41,052 bases of DNA from CAG-791 sp963629395 (GTDB lineage Bacteria > Bacillota > Clostridia > Lachnospirales > Lachnospiraceae), in NCBI GenBank assembly GCA_963629395.1, contig CAVGIV010000016.1, positions 1 to 41,052 on the forward strand, read 5' to 3'. Both the position numbers and the translations under genes were made by a program. Of this stretch, positions 1 to 7,559 are shown piece by piece. Positions within the stretch are counted from its first letter, which is position 1. Each line of letters opens with the position of its first letter. A model generated the notes under the pieces. It saw only the letters and a list, made by a program, of their open reading frames with translations, did no database searches and was not told the origin of the DNA.

Positions 1-30
1 CCACCCAATCCAAGACTGAATTTAGCTTTT

Positions 31-69
31 AACTCTGTTATTGTATCATAACATAAAAAGAGTTATAAT
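31..69 (+). promoter_or_regulatory. Promoter with nested inverted repeat ahead of the AbiE-like pair
   Basis: A -35 box TTGTAT (41-46) and a perfect -10 box TATAAT (64-69) are separated by 17 bases. The promoter is overlaid by nested inverted repeats: GTTAT (37-41) pairs with ATAAC (48-52), and the outer AACTCT (31-36) pairs with AGAGTT (59-64). Antitoxins of the AbiEi type are known to bind inverted repeats at their own promoter, so autoregulation by the first gene is the natural inference. A GAGGG ribosome site at 91-95 precedes the ATG at 102. Confidence 0.65.
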
Positions 70-101
70 ACAGAAAATGAGTTATGAAATGAGGGCGACA
101 A

Positions 102-1061
102 ATGGATTACATTGATAAGACTTTGGGCATAAAAGTTGTTTATGAGGATACCGAAACTGGGCATTATCCGAATTTTATCAGCACAAGATATCGCTTGCAA
201 ATGGTATCTTTGGAAGGCCAAAAAGCAATTTTTCTTTATCCCAAGACAGAATTAGAGCAGATTGAAACGCTAAAAAAGCATATTGATCGAATAAGAACCA
301 ATGAGAATCTGCCGGTTGTGTTAATCCTGAACGAACTTACTTTTCGTCAGAAGGAATATATGATTCGGGAAAAGATACCGTTTGTTGTGGAGGGAAAGCA
401 GCTTTATTTACCTTTCATGGCTGTGTATTTGCAGGAACGCTGTGATGCTGAAAAAAAGTCTCGTGAGGAAATACTTCCTTCGGCGCAGATGCTTTTTCTT
501 CGCTTCCTTTATCTTGGAGCACAGGAACTGCCAATGAGCCGAGCTGCAAAAGATCTGAATCTGACACCGATGTCGATATCGAGAGCTGCAAGACAGCTTG
601 TGGAAATGAAGCTTTTAAGCGTTAGAAAAGATGGCGTTCAAAAGATTTTGTTTTCCAACGAGATGCCGGAATTGCTGTTTCAAAAAGCAAAAGGCAAACT
701 GCTGAATCCTGTAAAAAGGACTGTTTACGCCTCTGGTGAATTGGTTGACACAGGACTTTTGAAGAGCGGATATTCGGCTCTGGCGGAATACTCCATGTTG
801 AATACGCCAAATGTTCAGTGCTTTGCATCGGATACAATTTCTGAATGGCAGAAAAGCGCGGCGAATACACTTCAGGATTCCAAAACTCAGGTTGCTGTAG
901 AGCTGTGGAGATATGATCCGAAGAAATTAGCAGATGGCAAAACAGTTGATGTGCTCTCTCTTGCATTGTCTTTGGAAGATGATCGGGATGAACGCGTGGA
1001 GGAGGCTGTAGAAGAAATGCTGGGAAATTTATGGAGGCAAATAGATGGTCACAGGGATTGA
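102..1061 (+). CDS. AbiEi-like type IV antitoxin / winged-helix regulator
   Basis: A 319-residue soluble protein. A central winged-helix segment (about residues 140-185, with the run LPMSRAAKDLNLTPMSISRA) looks like a MarR-type DNA-binding domain. It sits between an N-terminal part rich in beta strands and a C-terminal part that resembles the second domain of AbiEi antitoxins. The assignment rests mainly on the partner: the stop overlaps the start of a nucleotidyltransferase of the AbiEii type, the usual order for this toxin-antitoxin family. In that family the antitoxin counteracts the toxin without direct binding and represses the operon. The helix-turn-helix is central rather than at the extreme N-terminus as in classical AbiEi, so this may be a divergent branch. 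A deleted second copy of this gene lies near 3862-3967. Confidence 0.7.
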   Translation: MDYIDKTLGIKVVYEDTETGHYPNFISTRYRLQMVSLEGQKAIFLYPKTELEQIETLKKHIDRIRTNENLPVVLILNELTFRQKEYMIREKIPFVVEGKQLYLPFMAVYLQERCDAEKKSREEILPSAQMLFLRFLYLGAQELPMSRAAKDLNLTPMSISRAARQLVEMKLLSVRKDGVQKILFSNEMPELLFQKAKGKLLNPVKRTVYASGELVDTGLLKSGYSALAEYSMLNTPNVQCFASDTISEWQKSAANTLQDSKTQVAVELWRYDPKKLADGKTVDVLSLALSLEDDRDERVEEAVEEMLGNLWRQIDGHRD

Positions 1062-1803
1062 AAGTTTCAAAGAATGGTTCAAAGGAAATGAAGAACAGTA
1101 TGCCATAATCGGCGGAACAGCATGTGATATCCTGATGACGGAAGAAGGACTCGATTTCAGAGCAACAAAGGATATCGATCTGGTTTTGATCATAGAAGCG
1201 ATTGATGCTGAGTTTGGAAGAAAATTTTGGGAATATGTAAAACGGGCTGGATACGAGCACTGCAACAGAAGCTCTGGAATGCCGGAGTTTTATCGCTTTA
1301 GTCATCCGGCTTCTAAACTATATCCGACAATGATTGAACTGTTTACACGAAAACTGGATGCGATTCAGCTTCCGGAGGATGCAGTGTTAACTCCGCTGCC
1401 TATAGACGAAGATATATCAAGTCTTTCCGCAATTCTTTTGGATGATAACTACTATGAGTTTTTGAAAATGGGCAGGACTATTGTTGACGGCATTGCCGTC
1501 CTTGATGCAGCTTATCTGATTCCATTCAAAGCAAAGGCCTGGATGGACTTAACGGATCGCAAAGCAGCCGGAGAACATGTTGACGGAAAGAATATTCGGA
1601 AACATAAAAATGATGTATTTCGACTGACAGAATTGCTTGAACCGACAGCACGAATTGCGGCGCCACAAAGCGTTTACGCGGATATGCAGGAATTTGTCCG
1701 CAGGATGGAAAACGAGAGTGTTGATGTGAAGCAGTTGGGATTGGCAGGCAGAACGAAGGAAGAAATTCTGAATGAAATCAAAGACATGTATCTGGAAAAA
1801 TAA
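1045..1803 (+). CDS. AbiEii/AbiGii-like nucleotidyltransferase toxin
   Basis: A 252-residue protein of the nucleotidyltransferase superfamily. The signature is seen near the N-terminus: a glycine pair (IIGGTACDIL, about residues 22-31) followed by an aspartate pair in ATKDIDLVL (about residues 40-48), the layout of the metal-binding active site. AbiEii-family toxins transfer nucleotides, in characterised relatives to tRNA acceptor ends, and arrest growth or block phage. The ATG overlaps the upstream gene by 17 bases and has GGAGG at 1033-1037, so translation of the two is probably coupled. A strong terminator follows at 1859-1903. The exact target cannot be judged from sequence. Confidence 0.78.
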   Translation: MVTGIESFKEWFKGNEEQYAIIGGTACDILMTEEGLDFRATKDIDLVLIIEAIDAEFGRKFWEYVKRAGYEHCNRSSGMPEFYRFSHPASKLYPTMIELFTRKLDAIQLPEDAVLTPLPIDEDISSLSAILLDDNYYEFLKMGRTIVDGIAVLDAAYLIPFKAKAWMDLTDRKAAGEHVDGKNIRKHKNDVFRLTELLEPTARIAAPQSVYADMQEFVRRMENESVDVKQLGLAGRTKEEILNEIKDMYLEK

Positions 1804-1858
1804 TAAGCAGTGCTTTAATGAAGTCGGTGTAGTAATCAAATATTGACATCACTTACAT

Positions 1859-1903
1859 AGCGGGCAGTCGCTCCTCTTCCGGAAGCGACTGCCCGCTATT
1901 TTT
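1859..1903 (+). terminator. Rho-independent terminator after the AbiE-like pair
   Basis: A perfect 14-bp stem (AGCGGGCAGTCGCT at 1859-1872 with its complement at 1884-1897) is followed by a T run. A decayed relative of the same hairpin is found at 3807-3850. Confidence 0.85.
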
Positions 1904-1985
1904 TATGAGTAACGTATTTCTATTGATAATTTACGAGCGTGCTTATTTTAACTACAATATAAGCACGGAAGGCTGGTGATTCAAT

Positions 1986-2010
1986 GATGGCGTAAAATAT
2001 CTTGTGTAAA
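1986..2010. mobile_element. Possible terminal-repeat remnant of an IS256-type element
   Basis: Read on the minus strand this segment begins TTTACACAAGATATTTTACG. This resembles the TTTACACAAAAT-type terminal inverted repeats common in IS256-family elements of Clostridia. No transposase and no second end were found, so this would be a relic only. The resemblance is from memory and short. Confidence 0.25.
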
Positions 2011-2144
2011 CGGTAGTTCCTCTGACATAGAAAAAGGAACCGATTTCTTGTAAAGTGTTAAGCACCACACCAAACACACAAGAAAGGGCGATCTCACGAT
2101 GTCGGTGTTATCTGGGAATCGTGCTGTGCCGCTAGATGAGAGCT

Positions 2145-2188
2145 TGGGTGAAATAGTCGAACCCGGAGAGACATAGGAACAGGTGCCG
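2145..2188 (+). pseudogene. Fragment resembling a Nudix hydrolase gene
   Basis: Bases 2156-2188 match 7041-7073 inside the intact Nudix gene of this window: 17 bases are identical (GTCGAACCCGGAGAGAC), and most of the rest match. Translated, it gives a Nudix-box-like GEIVEPGET followed by a stop where the intact gene has a lysine. It ends a few bases from the stop codon of the convergent permease gene, so it looks like the edge of a deletion that also removed whatever followed the permease. Confidence 0.55.
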
Positions 2189-2190
2189 CT

Positions 2191-2853
2191 TCAGCGCTGC
2201 CAGCGTACTTTCTTCTCCAGAATTCTCTGCGCTATGGTCAGGATGGTACCGAGTGCCAGATAGATCAGGGCGACCTCGCAGTAGAGCGCAAAAGGCTCAA
2301 AGGTTCGGGCGGCAATTTGCTGGGCCGTTTTGAACATTTCCACCACGGTAATGCTGGCGGCCAGCGCGCTGTCTTTTGTCAGGCTGATCAGAGTGCCGAA
2401 AAGAGTCGGAAATGCCACTCGCATCGCCTGCGGCAGTACAATGCGTCGCATGATCTGTGCCGAATTCAGTCCGACGGTGTATCCCGCTTCCGTTTGCCCC
2501 ACAGGAACCGAAAGGATGGATGCGCGAATCGTTTCCGACATGTAGGCTGCATAATTCAGGGAAAATGCCAGCACAGCCGCCGGGAAGGCCGCCAGAACAA
2601 TTCCGACAGACGGCAGACCGAAGAAGATCAGATACAGCAGTGCAATCAGAGGAATCCCGCGGAAAACCCACACATAAATTCTTGCCAGCTGACGCAGGAC
2701 CGGCACGCGCTGCACCTGTAGCAGTGCCAGCACCAGAGCGAGTGCAAAGCTTAATATATAAATGCAAACTGTCAGCGGAATTGTAACTCCCACACAGTAG
2801 CTGATCAGCTGCGGAAACGAAGAAGCCAGTATTTGCCACAGTCTTTCGCTCAT
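2191..2853 (-). CDS. Polar amino-acid ABC transporter permease
   Basis: A 220-residue membrane protein of the His/Glu/Gln/Arg/opine permease family. Several membrane segments are visible (about residues 15-45, 55-80, 85-110, 185-210). The cytoplasmic coupling loop that contacts the ATPase is seen near residues 125-150 (NSAQIMRRIVLPQAMRVAFP). The length is usual for the family. The gene follows the binding-protein gene by 12 bases, so the two form an operon. In most such operons the ATPase gene comes next, but here the sequence breaks into debris directly after the permease stop, so the ATPase must come from elsewhere or the system is dead. Confidence 0.92.
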   Translation of the reverse strand: MSERLWQILASSFPQLISYCVGVTIPLTVCIYILSFALALVLALLQVQRVPVLRQLARIYVWVFRGIPLIALLYLIFFGLPSVGIVLAAFPAAVLAFSLNYAAYMSETIRASILSVPVGQTEAGYTVGLNSAQIMRRIVLPQAMRVAFPTLFGTLISLTKDSALAASITVVEMFKTAQQIAARTFEPFALYCEVALIYLALGTILTIAQRILEKKVRWQR

Positions 2854-2865
2854 AATGGTGCCTCC

Positions 2866-3771
2866 TTACTGGGTTTCTTTGGATTCTGCATTTTCAGCAT
2901 CTGTTTCAGAATATGTGTAATCTCCGCCCAGATATTGTTTTGAAAGCTCTGATAATGTCCCATCCGCGCGCAGCTCCGCCAGCGCTTCGTTGATGGCCTC
3001 GTGGAATTCGGATTCACCCTTTCGCACCGGAATGGCAATGACATCCTCGGAATTCGGGATCACAAAGGCATCCCGCAGTCTTGCTCTGGCTTCTGGATGC
3101 TCTGCATAGTATGCGTTCAGAACCGGTGCGTTCATTCCCATAAAGTCTGCACGGCCGGAGAGCAGCATCTCGATTCCTTCATTCGCGGTGTCGATCGCAA
3201 CAACTGTCGCGCCCTGGGCTTCGTACCACGGAATAAAGGCATTTGTGCTGTTCGTCGCGACGATTTTGCCCTGCAGATCCGCTGCCGATCGGATACTGTC
3301 ATCCTCTGCCCTGGTGACAACGTGACGTGCGATATAGCAATATGGGTCGGAGAAATCGTATTTTTCCGACCGCTCTTCGGTAATGCTGACGCTGTTGATG
3401 ACCGTGTCAAACCTTCCGGAATCCATTCCGATGAGCAGTGCATCCCAGGATGCCTCTACGAATTCTGCCTTCACACCCAGCTTCTCGGCCACCGCTCTGC
3501 CAAGTTCCACATCCATGCCGGTCAGCTCGCCGCTTTCATCATGGTACGTGTATGGTGGAAATGTACCTTCGACGCCGATCACCAGTTTGCCGGCGATTGT
3601 CACGGCCTCCAGCTGCGTTTGACTCGCAGATGCCGCCGAATGTTCCGAGCTGTCTCCTCGGCCTGATGCACTGCAGCCGGTCAGGGCCGCCAGACTCAGC
3701 GTCGTTGCCAATAATATTGCGCGGAAGCGATGCGTTAATTTATATCTCAAAGATTTTACAATGAAATTCAC
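2866..3771 (-). CDS. Amino-acid ABC transporter substrate-binding lipoprotein
   Basis: A 301-residue extracellular binding protein of family 3 (SBP_bac_3). The N-terminus is a long signal peptide ending in the lipobox LTGC (cysteine near residue 33), followed by a Ser/Gly/Ala-rich linker. The mature part starts with VIGVEGTFPPYTYHDESGEL and contains GMDVELGRAVAEKLG, typical of proteins that bind polar amino acids. I take the GTG at 3771 as the start, with GGAGG seven bases upstream. It is first in a two-gene operon with the permease. The ligand cannot be told from sequence. A decayed hairpin and an abiEi fragment lie upstream, so its promoter region may have been rearranged. Confidence 0.92.
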   Translation of the reverse strand: MNFIVKSLRYKLTHRFRAILLATTLSLAALTGCSASGRGDSSEHSAASASQTQLEAVTIAGKLVIGVEGTFPPYTYHDESGELTGMDVELGRAVAEKLGVKAEFVEASWDALLIGMDSGRFDTVINSVSITEERSEKYDFSDPYCYIARHVVTRAEDDSIRSAADLQGKIVATNSTNAFIPWYEAQGATVVAIDTANEGIEMLLSGRADFMGMNAPVLNAYYAEHPEARARLRDAFVIPNSEDVIAIPVRKGESEFHEAINEALAELRADGTLSELSKQYLGGDYTYSETDAENAESKETQ

Positions 3772-3806
3772 AGTGAGCCTCCATCATTTGATGTATGCCT
3801 CAATTA

Positions 3807-3850
3807 TAGCGGGTAGCTGCTCCCTTTGCAGAAGCTGCAGCCCGTTATTT
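3807..3850. repeat. Degenerate copy of the abiE-terminator hairpin
   Basis: This segment aligns base for base with 1859-1902: AGCGGG-AG-GCTCC at the left and GAAGC-GCC-G-TATTT at the right are shared, with matching spacing. The T run is lost (TTATTTGCGC). Together with the abiEi fragment just downstream it suggests that a second AbiE-like locus once lay here. Confidence 0.5.
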
Positions 3851-3861
3851 GCGCAAAAGCC

Positions 3862-3967
3862 ATTCTGCGGAAACGTATGCTTGCACAGATGAGTTGATTG
3901 GCACAGATCTTTTGAAGAGCGGATATAATTTCTGAATGGCAGAAAAATACAGCGAATACGATTTATA
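3862..3967 (+). pseudogene. Internally deleted fragment of an abiEi-like gene
   Basis: Two pieces of the intact gene at 102-1061 are found fused here. The first translates to ELIGTDLLKSGY, against ELVDTGLLKSGY in the intact protein. The second, in another frame, gives ISEWQKNTANT, against ISEWQKSAANT. The roughly 70 bases between them in the intact gene are missing, and the fusion breaks the frame. Nucleotide identity is high through CTTTTGAAGAGCGGATAT and TTTCTGAATGGCAGAAAA. It is therefore a relic of a paralogous copy. Confidence 0.75.
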
Positions 3968-4117
3968 ATGTCACAAAAAGAGAAAGGAAGGTCCCAGGAA
4001 CCCTCCTTTTGGCGGTGGTCTGTTCGAGGGCGGATGGTGACTAAGAACTGGGACGGAGGAATACCAAAGAAAGCAGACAGAAATGAAGAAGCGATCGCTG
4101 CAGAAGGGGAGAAGTGT

Positions 4118-6919
4118 ATGCCGAATCAGTTTTTGACAAACTATACGGAGATTACATTCCTTGAAAAAATAAAGGATAGCCTGCGTCGATGCACAGCATT
4201 CCACTTCTCAGTTAGCTTTATTAAAAAGGCGGGTCTTATTCTACTGTATAAGGATATCGAGGCAGCTGTCGAGCGCGGCGCGGTTGGACGAGTTATCACA
4301 TCGACCTATCAGAACTTCACGGACATAGAGTCGTTAAAAAGCTTTTGGGCGCTGCAGAGCAGATGCAGGAATTTCGCCTGTCATCTTGACCATGAGTGTT
4401 TTCACGACAGCGGATATGCGACGCTGGGATATCATTCAAAGGGATATCTTTTTGAATACACCGACCGATGTGAGGTGATTATCGGCTCATCCAATATCAC
4501 TCGCTATGCGCTTCTTAAAAATGTGGAGTGGGACATTGCAGTGTCAGCGGAAAAATCGTCGTCGCTGTTTGATGATGCGATGCGCGAGTTTGAGGACAAG
4601 TGGGAGCACACTCATCTGTTAAACTCGGAGATTATCAATCTCTATTCCAATAAGCTTAATTATGCCATCGAGCGTTGGGATATGGACTACGATCTGCACA
4701 CGGCGAGCATCAAGCCGAATTTTATGCAGCGTAAGGCACTGAAGGAGCTGAACCGGTATCGTGCTGTTGGCACAGCTCGTGCGCTGGTGGTTGCGGCGGC
4801 AGGCTCGGGGAAAACGTATCTTGCCGCTTTTGATGCATTGAACTTTTCACCCAAGCGACTTTTATATATTGTTCACGAGGGTTCAATTCTAAAAAAATCG
4901 TTGGAGACTTTTCAGGACGTATTTGGTAATTCGGTCAGCTACGGTCTATTCAGCGGTCAGAGTAAAGAAATGGATGCGGATTTTGTATTCGCTACCAACC
5001 TTACGATGGCAAAATCTCTCGAGCTTTTTCCGAGAGATTTGTTTGACTACATCATTGTGGATGAATGCCATCATGCGACGGCGGAAACGTATCGAAAGAT
5101 AATCGGCTATTTTGAACCGGAGTTCCTGCTGGGGCTCACTGCAACGCCTGAACGTATGGATAACAAGGATGTTTTTGACCTGTTCGATAAAAACGTCCCT
5201 TATGAGCTTCGACTGCGTGATGCCATTATTAACGATCTTGTGGTGCCGTTTCACTATTACGGAATCCGCGATGCGTTGATCAACTACGGCCTCACGAAAA
5301 GTGAGGAGCGTAAAATGGTGGCTCAGCTGGCAACGGCGGAGCACGGTGAATTTATCACCCGGGAAATTGAAAAGCATCGTCCGCAGGGAAAATTGAAGGC
5401 GCTTGCCTTCTGCCGAAATGTTACCCATGCTCGCCTGATGTGCGAGATGATGAGTGCGCATTATAAAACGTCATATCTTACGGGGAGAAACGATGTCGGG
5501 GAGCGGATCCGTGCCTATAACGACCTGCAGAGCGATGAAAAAGAGCTTGAGATTCTGTTTACCGTGGATATTCTCAACGAGGGTGTTGATATTCCTGGCG
5601 TCAACATGGTACTGTTCCTTCGCCCGACGGAATCCTCCACAATATTCATACAGCAGCTCGGACGAGGCCTCCGTAAATATGACAACAAGCAGTATGTCAC
5701 GGTGCTGGATTTTATAGGAAACAGCTATAAAAGAAGCGTACAGATTGCCTTCGCGCTTTCGTCGCTTGCAGAGAATTTCGTGCTTGAAAAGCGATTGATG
5801 AAGTCTCTTGTTCAGGATGATTTCAAGGCAATTGGTCTCGCCGATTATGGCGTGAAGATTCACATTGATGATTTGAGTAAAGAAGAAATCATCGGTTTCA
5901 TTGAGCGCGAAAACTTCAACAGCCTTGGGTATCTCAAACAGGATTATTATAATTTTCGAAAATACATTGGCGCAGAATCCTACCCAAGGCATATGGACTA
6001 TCTCAACAACGACTGCGCGCCTGATTTATTACGTTTCATGAGTGTCAAAATCGGAGGAAAGAAATGCGTTTCCTACTATAATTTCCTTCACGGAATTTTA
6101 GGGAACAATGATGAGGATGCAAAGCTCCTTCCCGTATTTACAGAAAGACAGATTGCCTTTGCGGATTACCTCTCCGCTATGCTTCCGCTTGTGCGGCAGC
6201 ATGAGCATCTGATTTTTGACAGCGTGATTCATGGTATTACCCGGCTGGCCGAGATAGAGAAACGACTGTCGGAGACAATCGCGGATTATACGCATGACCA
6301 GCTGGAGCATGCTTTGAAATATATTCTGAAGGAGAAAAATGGAAAAAAACCTTTTTTAGCAGTTGACGGTGAAAACTGTGTCCTTGCGAATGTTACGCTG
6401 GATGATCAGTTTATGGAATATATTGAAGATTTGCTGGAATTCGGTCTTACCCGCTACGGTGCCGATTACGGCAATGAGACGGGCTTCAAGCTCTGGCAAA
6501 GCTATCGCATGGATCAGGTGCAGCTGAAGCTTTTGCAAAATCCCGAATATACCATGAAGGGCACCTATGTGTATGGCGGCGATGTCGTTATTTTTGCGTC
6601 CATCAAGAAGGATGCAGGTGTGCAGGAGCACCTGAATTACAAGGACAAGTTCCTTCAGCCAGACCTTTTCCAGTGGGAATGTGAGGCGGGGCTCAATGAG
6701 AAGCAGCAGGCGGAGCTTATTAACAGTAAACGAGCGTATGTGTTCATTCGGAAGGTCGAGTCTGAGAATGGGATTGTAATGCCGTTTACGTATGTTGGTG
6801 AAGGCGTTATGAAGAACCCAAGAAAGACGGAGAATCCAAAAGGAACACTGCTGTTTGACATCCATATGGAATTCGAACTTCCGGATTATCTGCAATATGA
6901 CTTCGGTCTTATAAAGTGA
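4118..6919 (+). CDS. PLD-nuclease / superfamily 2 helicase, DUF3427-like
   Basis: A 933-residue protein. I start it at the ATG at 4118, which has AGGGGAG just upstream and fits the family; the frame is open back to 3968 but that 50-residue extension (Arg/Lys/Trp-rich) is unlike a protein N-terminus. Order of domains: a phospholipase-D-type nuclease domain (about 1-190, HSK near 107 and GSSN near 124), a helicase ATPase domain with Walker A GSGKT (229-233), DECHH box (315-319) and LTATP (340-344), a second helicase lobe with QQLGRGLR (512-519), then a long C-terminal region with the look of DUF3427. Such proteins are thought to act on DNA, and relatives occur in defence islands; that role here is inference. 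The Nudix gene 12 bases downstream is almost certainly co-transcribed. Confidence 0.88.
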   Translation: MPNQFLTNYTEITFLEKIKDSLRRCTAFHFSVSFIKKAGLILLYKDIEAAVERGAVGRVITSTYQNFTDIESLKSFWALQSRCRNFACHLDHECFHDSGYATLGYHSKGYLFEYTDRCEVIIGSSNITRYALLKNVEWDIAVSAEKSSSLFDDAMREFEDKWEHTHLLNSEIINLYSNKLNYAIERWDMDYDLHTASIKPNFMQRKALKELNRYRAVGTARALVVAAAGSGKTYLAAFDALNFSPKRLLYIVHEGSILKKSLETFQDVFGNSVSYGLFSGQSKEMDADFVFATNLTMAKSLELFPRDLFDYIIVDECHHATAETYRKIIGYFEPEFLLGLTATPERMDNKDVFDLFDKNVPYELRLRDAIINDLVVPFHYYGIRDALINYGLTKSEERKMVAQLATAEHGEFITREIEKHRPQGKLKALAFCRNVTHARLMCEMMSAHYKTSYLTGRNDVGERIRAYNDLQSDEKELEILFTVDILNEGVDIPGVNMVLFLRPTESSTIFIQQLGRGLRKYDNKQYVTVLDFIGNSYKRSVQIAFALSSLAENFVLEKRLMKSLVQDDFKAIGLADYGVKIHIDDLSKEEIIGFIERENFNSLGYLKQDYYNFRKYIGAESYPRHMDYLNNDCAPDLLRFMSVKIGGKKCVSYYNFLHGILGNNDEDAKLLPVFTERQIAFADYLSAMLPLVRQHEHLIFDSVIHGITRLAEIEKRLSETIADYTHDQLEHALKYILKEKNGKKPFLAVDGENCVLANVTLDDQFMEYIEDLLEFGLTRYGADYGNETGFKLWQSYRMDQVQLKLLQNPEYTMKGTYVYGGDVVIFASIKKDAGVQEHLNYKDKFLQPDLFQWECEAGLNEKQQAELINSKRAYVFIRKVESENGIVMPFTYVGEGVMKNPRKTENPKGTLLFDIHMEFELPDYLQYDFGLIK

Positions 6920-6931
6920 AGGAGAAACACA

Positions 6932-7321
6932 ATGACAGATGTGGTTGCTGCTCTTATATGGGACAATGATAAATTCATGATTTGCCGGCGCCCTGCGCAT
7001 AAGGCAAGGGGGCTTCTCTGGGAATTTGTCGGTGGCAAAGTCGAACCCGGAGAGACGAAGGAACAGGCGCTGATTCGCGAATGCCGGGAGGAACTTGCCG
7101 TAAAACTTCGTGTCGGTCCGGTTTTTATGGAGGTTATTCACGAATACCCTGATATTACAATACACCTTACTCTCTTTAATGCTGAGATTGCTGAAGGGGT
7201 TCCGCAGAAGTTGGAGCATGTCGATATCCGATGGATTACCCCTGCCGAGATTTCGAAGTATGATTTCTGTCCGGCGGATACGGAAATTTTGAAAAGACTG
7301 GGCTCTTCCAACCTTTCTTAG
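6932..7321 (+). CDS. Nudix (MutT-like) nucleoside triphosphate pyrophosphohydrolase
   Basis: A 129-residue single-domain Nudix protein. The Nudix box is complete in its metal-binding part: GGKVEPGETKEQALIRECREEL (about residues 34-55) has the REcrEE core, although the usual late glycine is alanine. The WEFVGGK run ahead of it is typical of MutT/NudG-like enzymes, which hydrolyse (d)NTPs, often damaged or modified ones, to monophosphates. It follows the helicase gene by 12 bases with its own AAGGAG site. Helicases of the upstream type are often found with a Nudix domain or neighbour, so the pair probably works together in nucleic-acid processing. The substrate is unknown. Confidence 0.9.
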   Translation: MTDVVAALIWDNDKFMICRRPAHKARGLLWEFVGGKVEPGETKEQALIRECREELAVKLRVGPVFMEVIHEYPDITIHLTLFNAEIAEGVPQKLEHVDIRWITPAEISKYDFCPADTEILKRLGSSNLS

Positions 7322-7354
7322 GAGAGTGATGGATACAAAAAGCGGTTGTTATTT

Positions 7355-7516
7355 ATGAAACTTACGATGTTGGGAACCGGCAATGCGGTGGTGACAGAAT
7401 GCTACAACACCTGTTTTGTGCTGGAGGACGAGATGCGTCCGCAGGAGGATCGCTATTTTCTGGTGGACGGAGGCGGCGGCAACGGCCTGCTCCACCAGCT
7501 GAAGGCTGAACAATAA
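7355..7516 (+). pseudogene. Truncated 5' copy of the MBL-fold hydrolase gene
   Basis: The first 51 codons of the gene at 10176-10991 are repeated here; bases 7371-7506 are identical to 10192-10327. The copy then diverges abruptly into GAACAATAA and stops after 53 residues, before the metal-binding HxHxDH motif, so it cannot be an active hydrolase. Unlike the full copy it has no good ribosome site (AGCGGTTGTT in place of AGGGAGGTGTT). Confidence 0.85.
7371..7506 (+). repeat. Direct repeat, MBL-fold gene 5' end, copy 1
   Basis: This copy is identical over 136 bases to 10192-10327. A few differences just upstream (around the start codon) show the shared segment extends back to about 7345 with slight divergence. 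The two copies enclose both precursor genes and the GGDEF gene. Confidence 0.9.
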
Positions 7517-7524
7517 TACCATAA

Positions 7525-7557
7525 GGCTTAGAATGGGATGACAATCGGTCCTAAGCC
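7525..7557 (-). terminator. Possible terminator of precursor gene 1
   Basis: GGCTTAG (7525-7531) and CTAAGCC (7551-7557) form a 7-bp stem with a 19-base loop directly after the stop of the precursor gene on the minus strand. The following T run is poor, so termination strength is doubtful. Confidence 0.4.
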
Positions 7558-7559
7558 AG

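Larger units (their letters stand above)
1804..2190. other. Gene-free stretch holding a terminator, repeats and gene debris
   Basis: This 387-base stretch contains no intact gene. It holds the abiE terminator (1859-1903), a 9-bp inverted repeat CGTGCTTAT/ATAAGCACG (1938-1946 and 1959-1967), a possible insertion-sequence end (1986-2010) and a scrap that resembles the Nudix gene of this window (2145-2188), which ends right at the stop of the convergent permease gene. It reads like a scar of repeated insertion and deletion. Confidence 0.6.

Noticed and set aside
3968..4117. 50-codon N-terminal extension of the helicase
   Set aside because: It lies directly after gene debris, has odd composition and no ribosome site; the ATG at 4118 has one and fits the family start.
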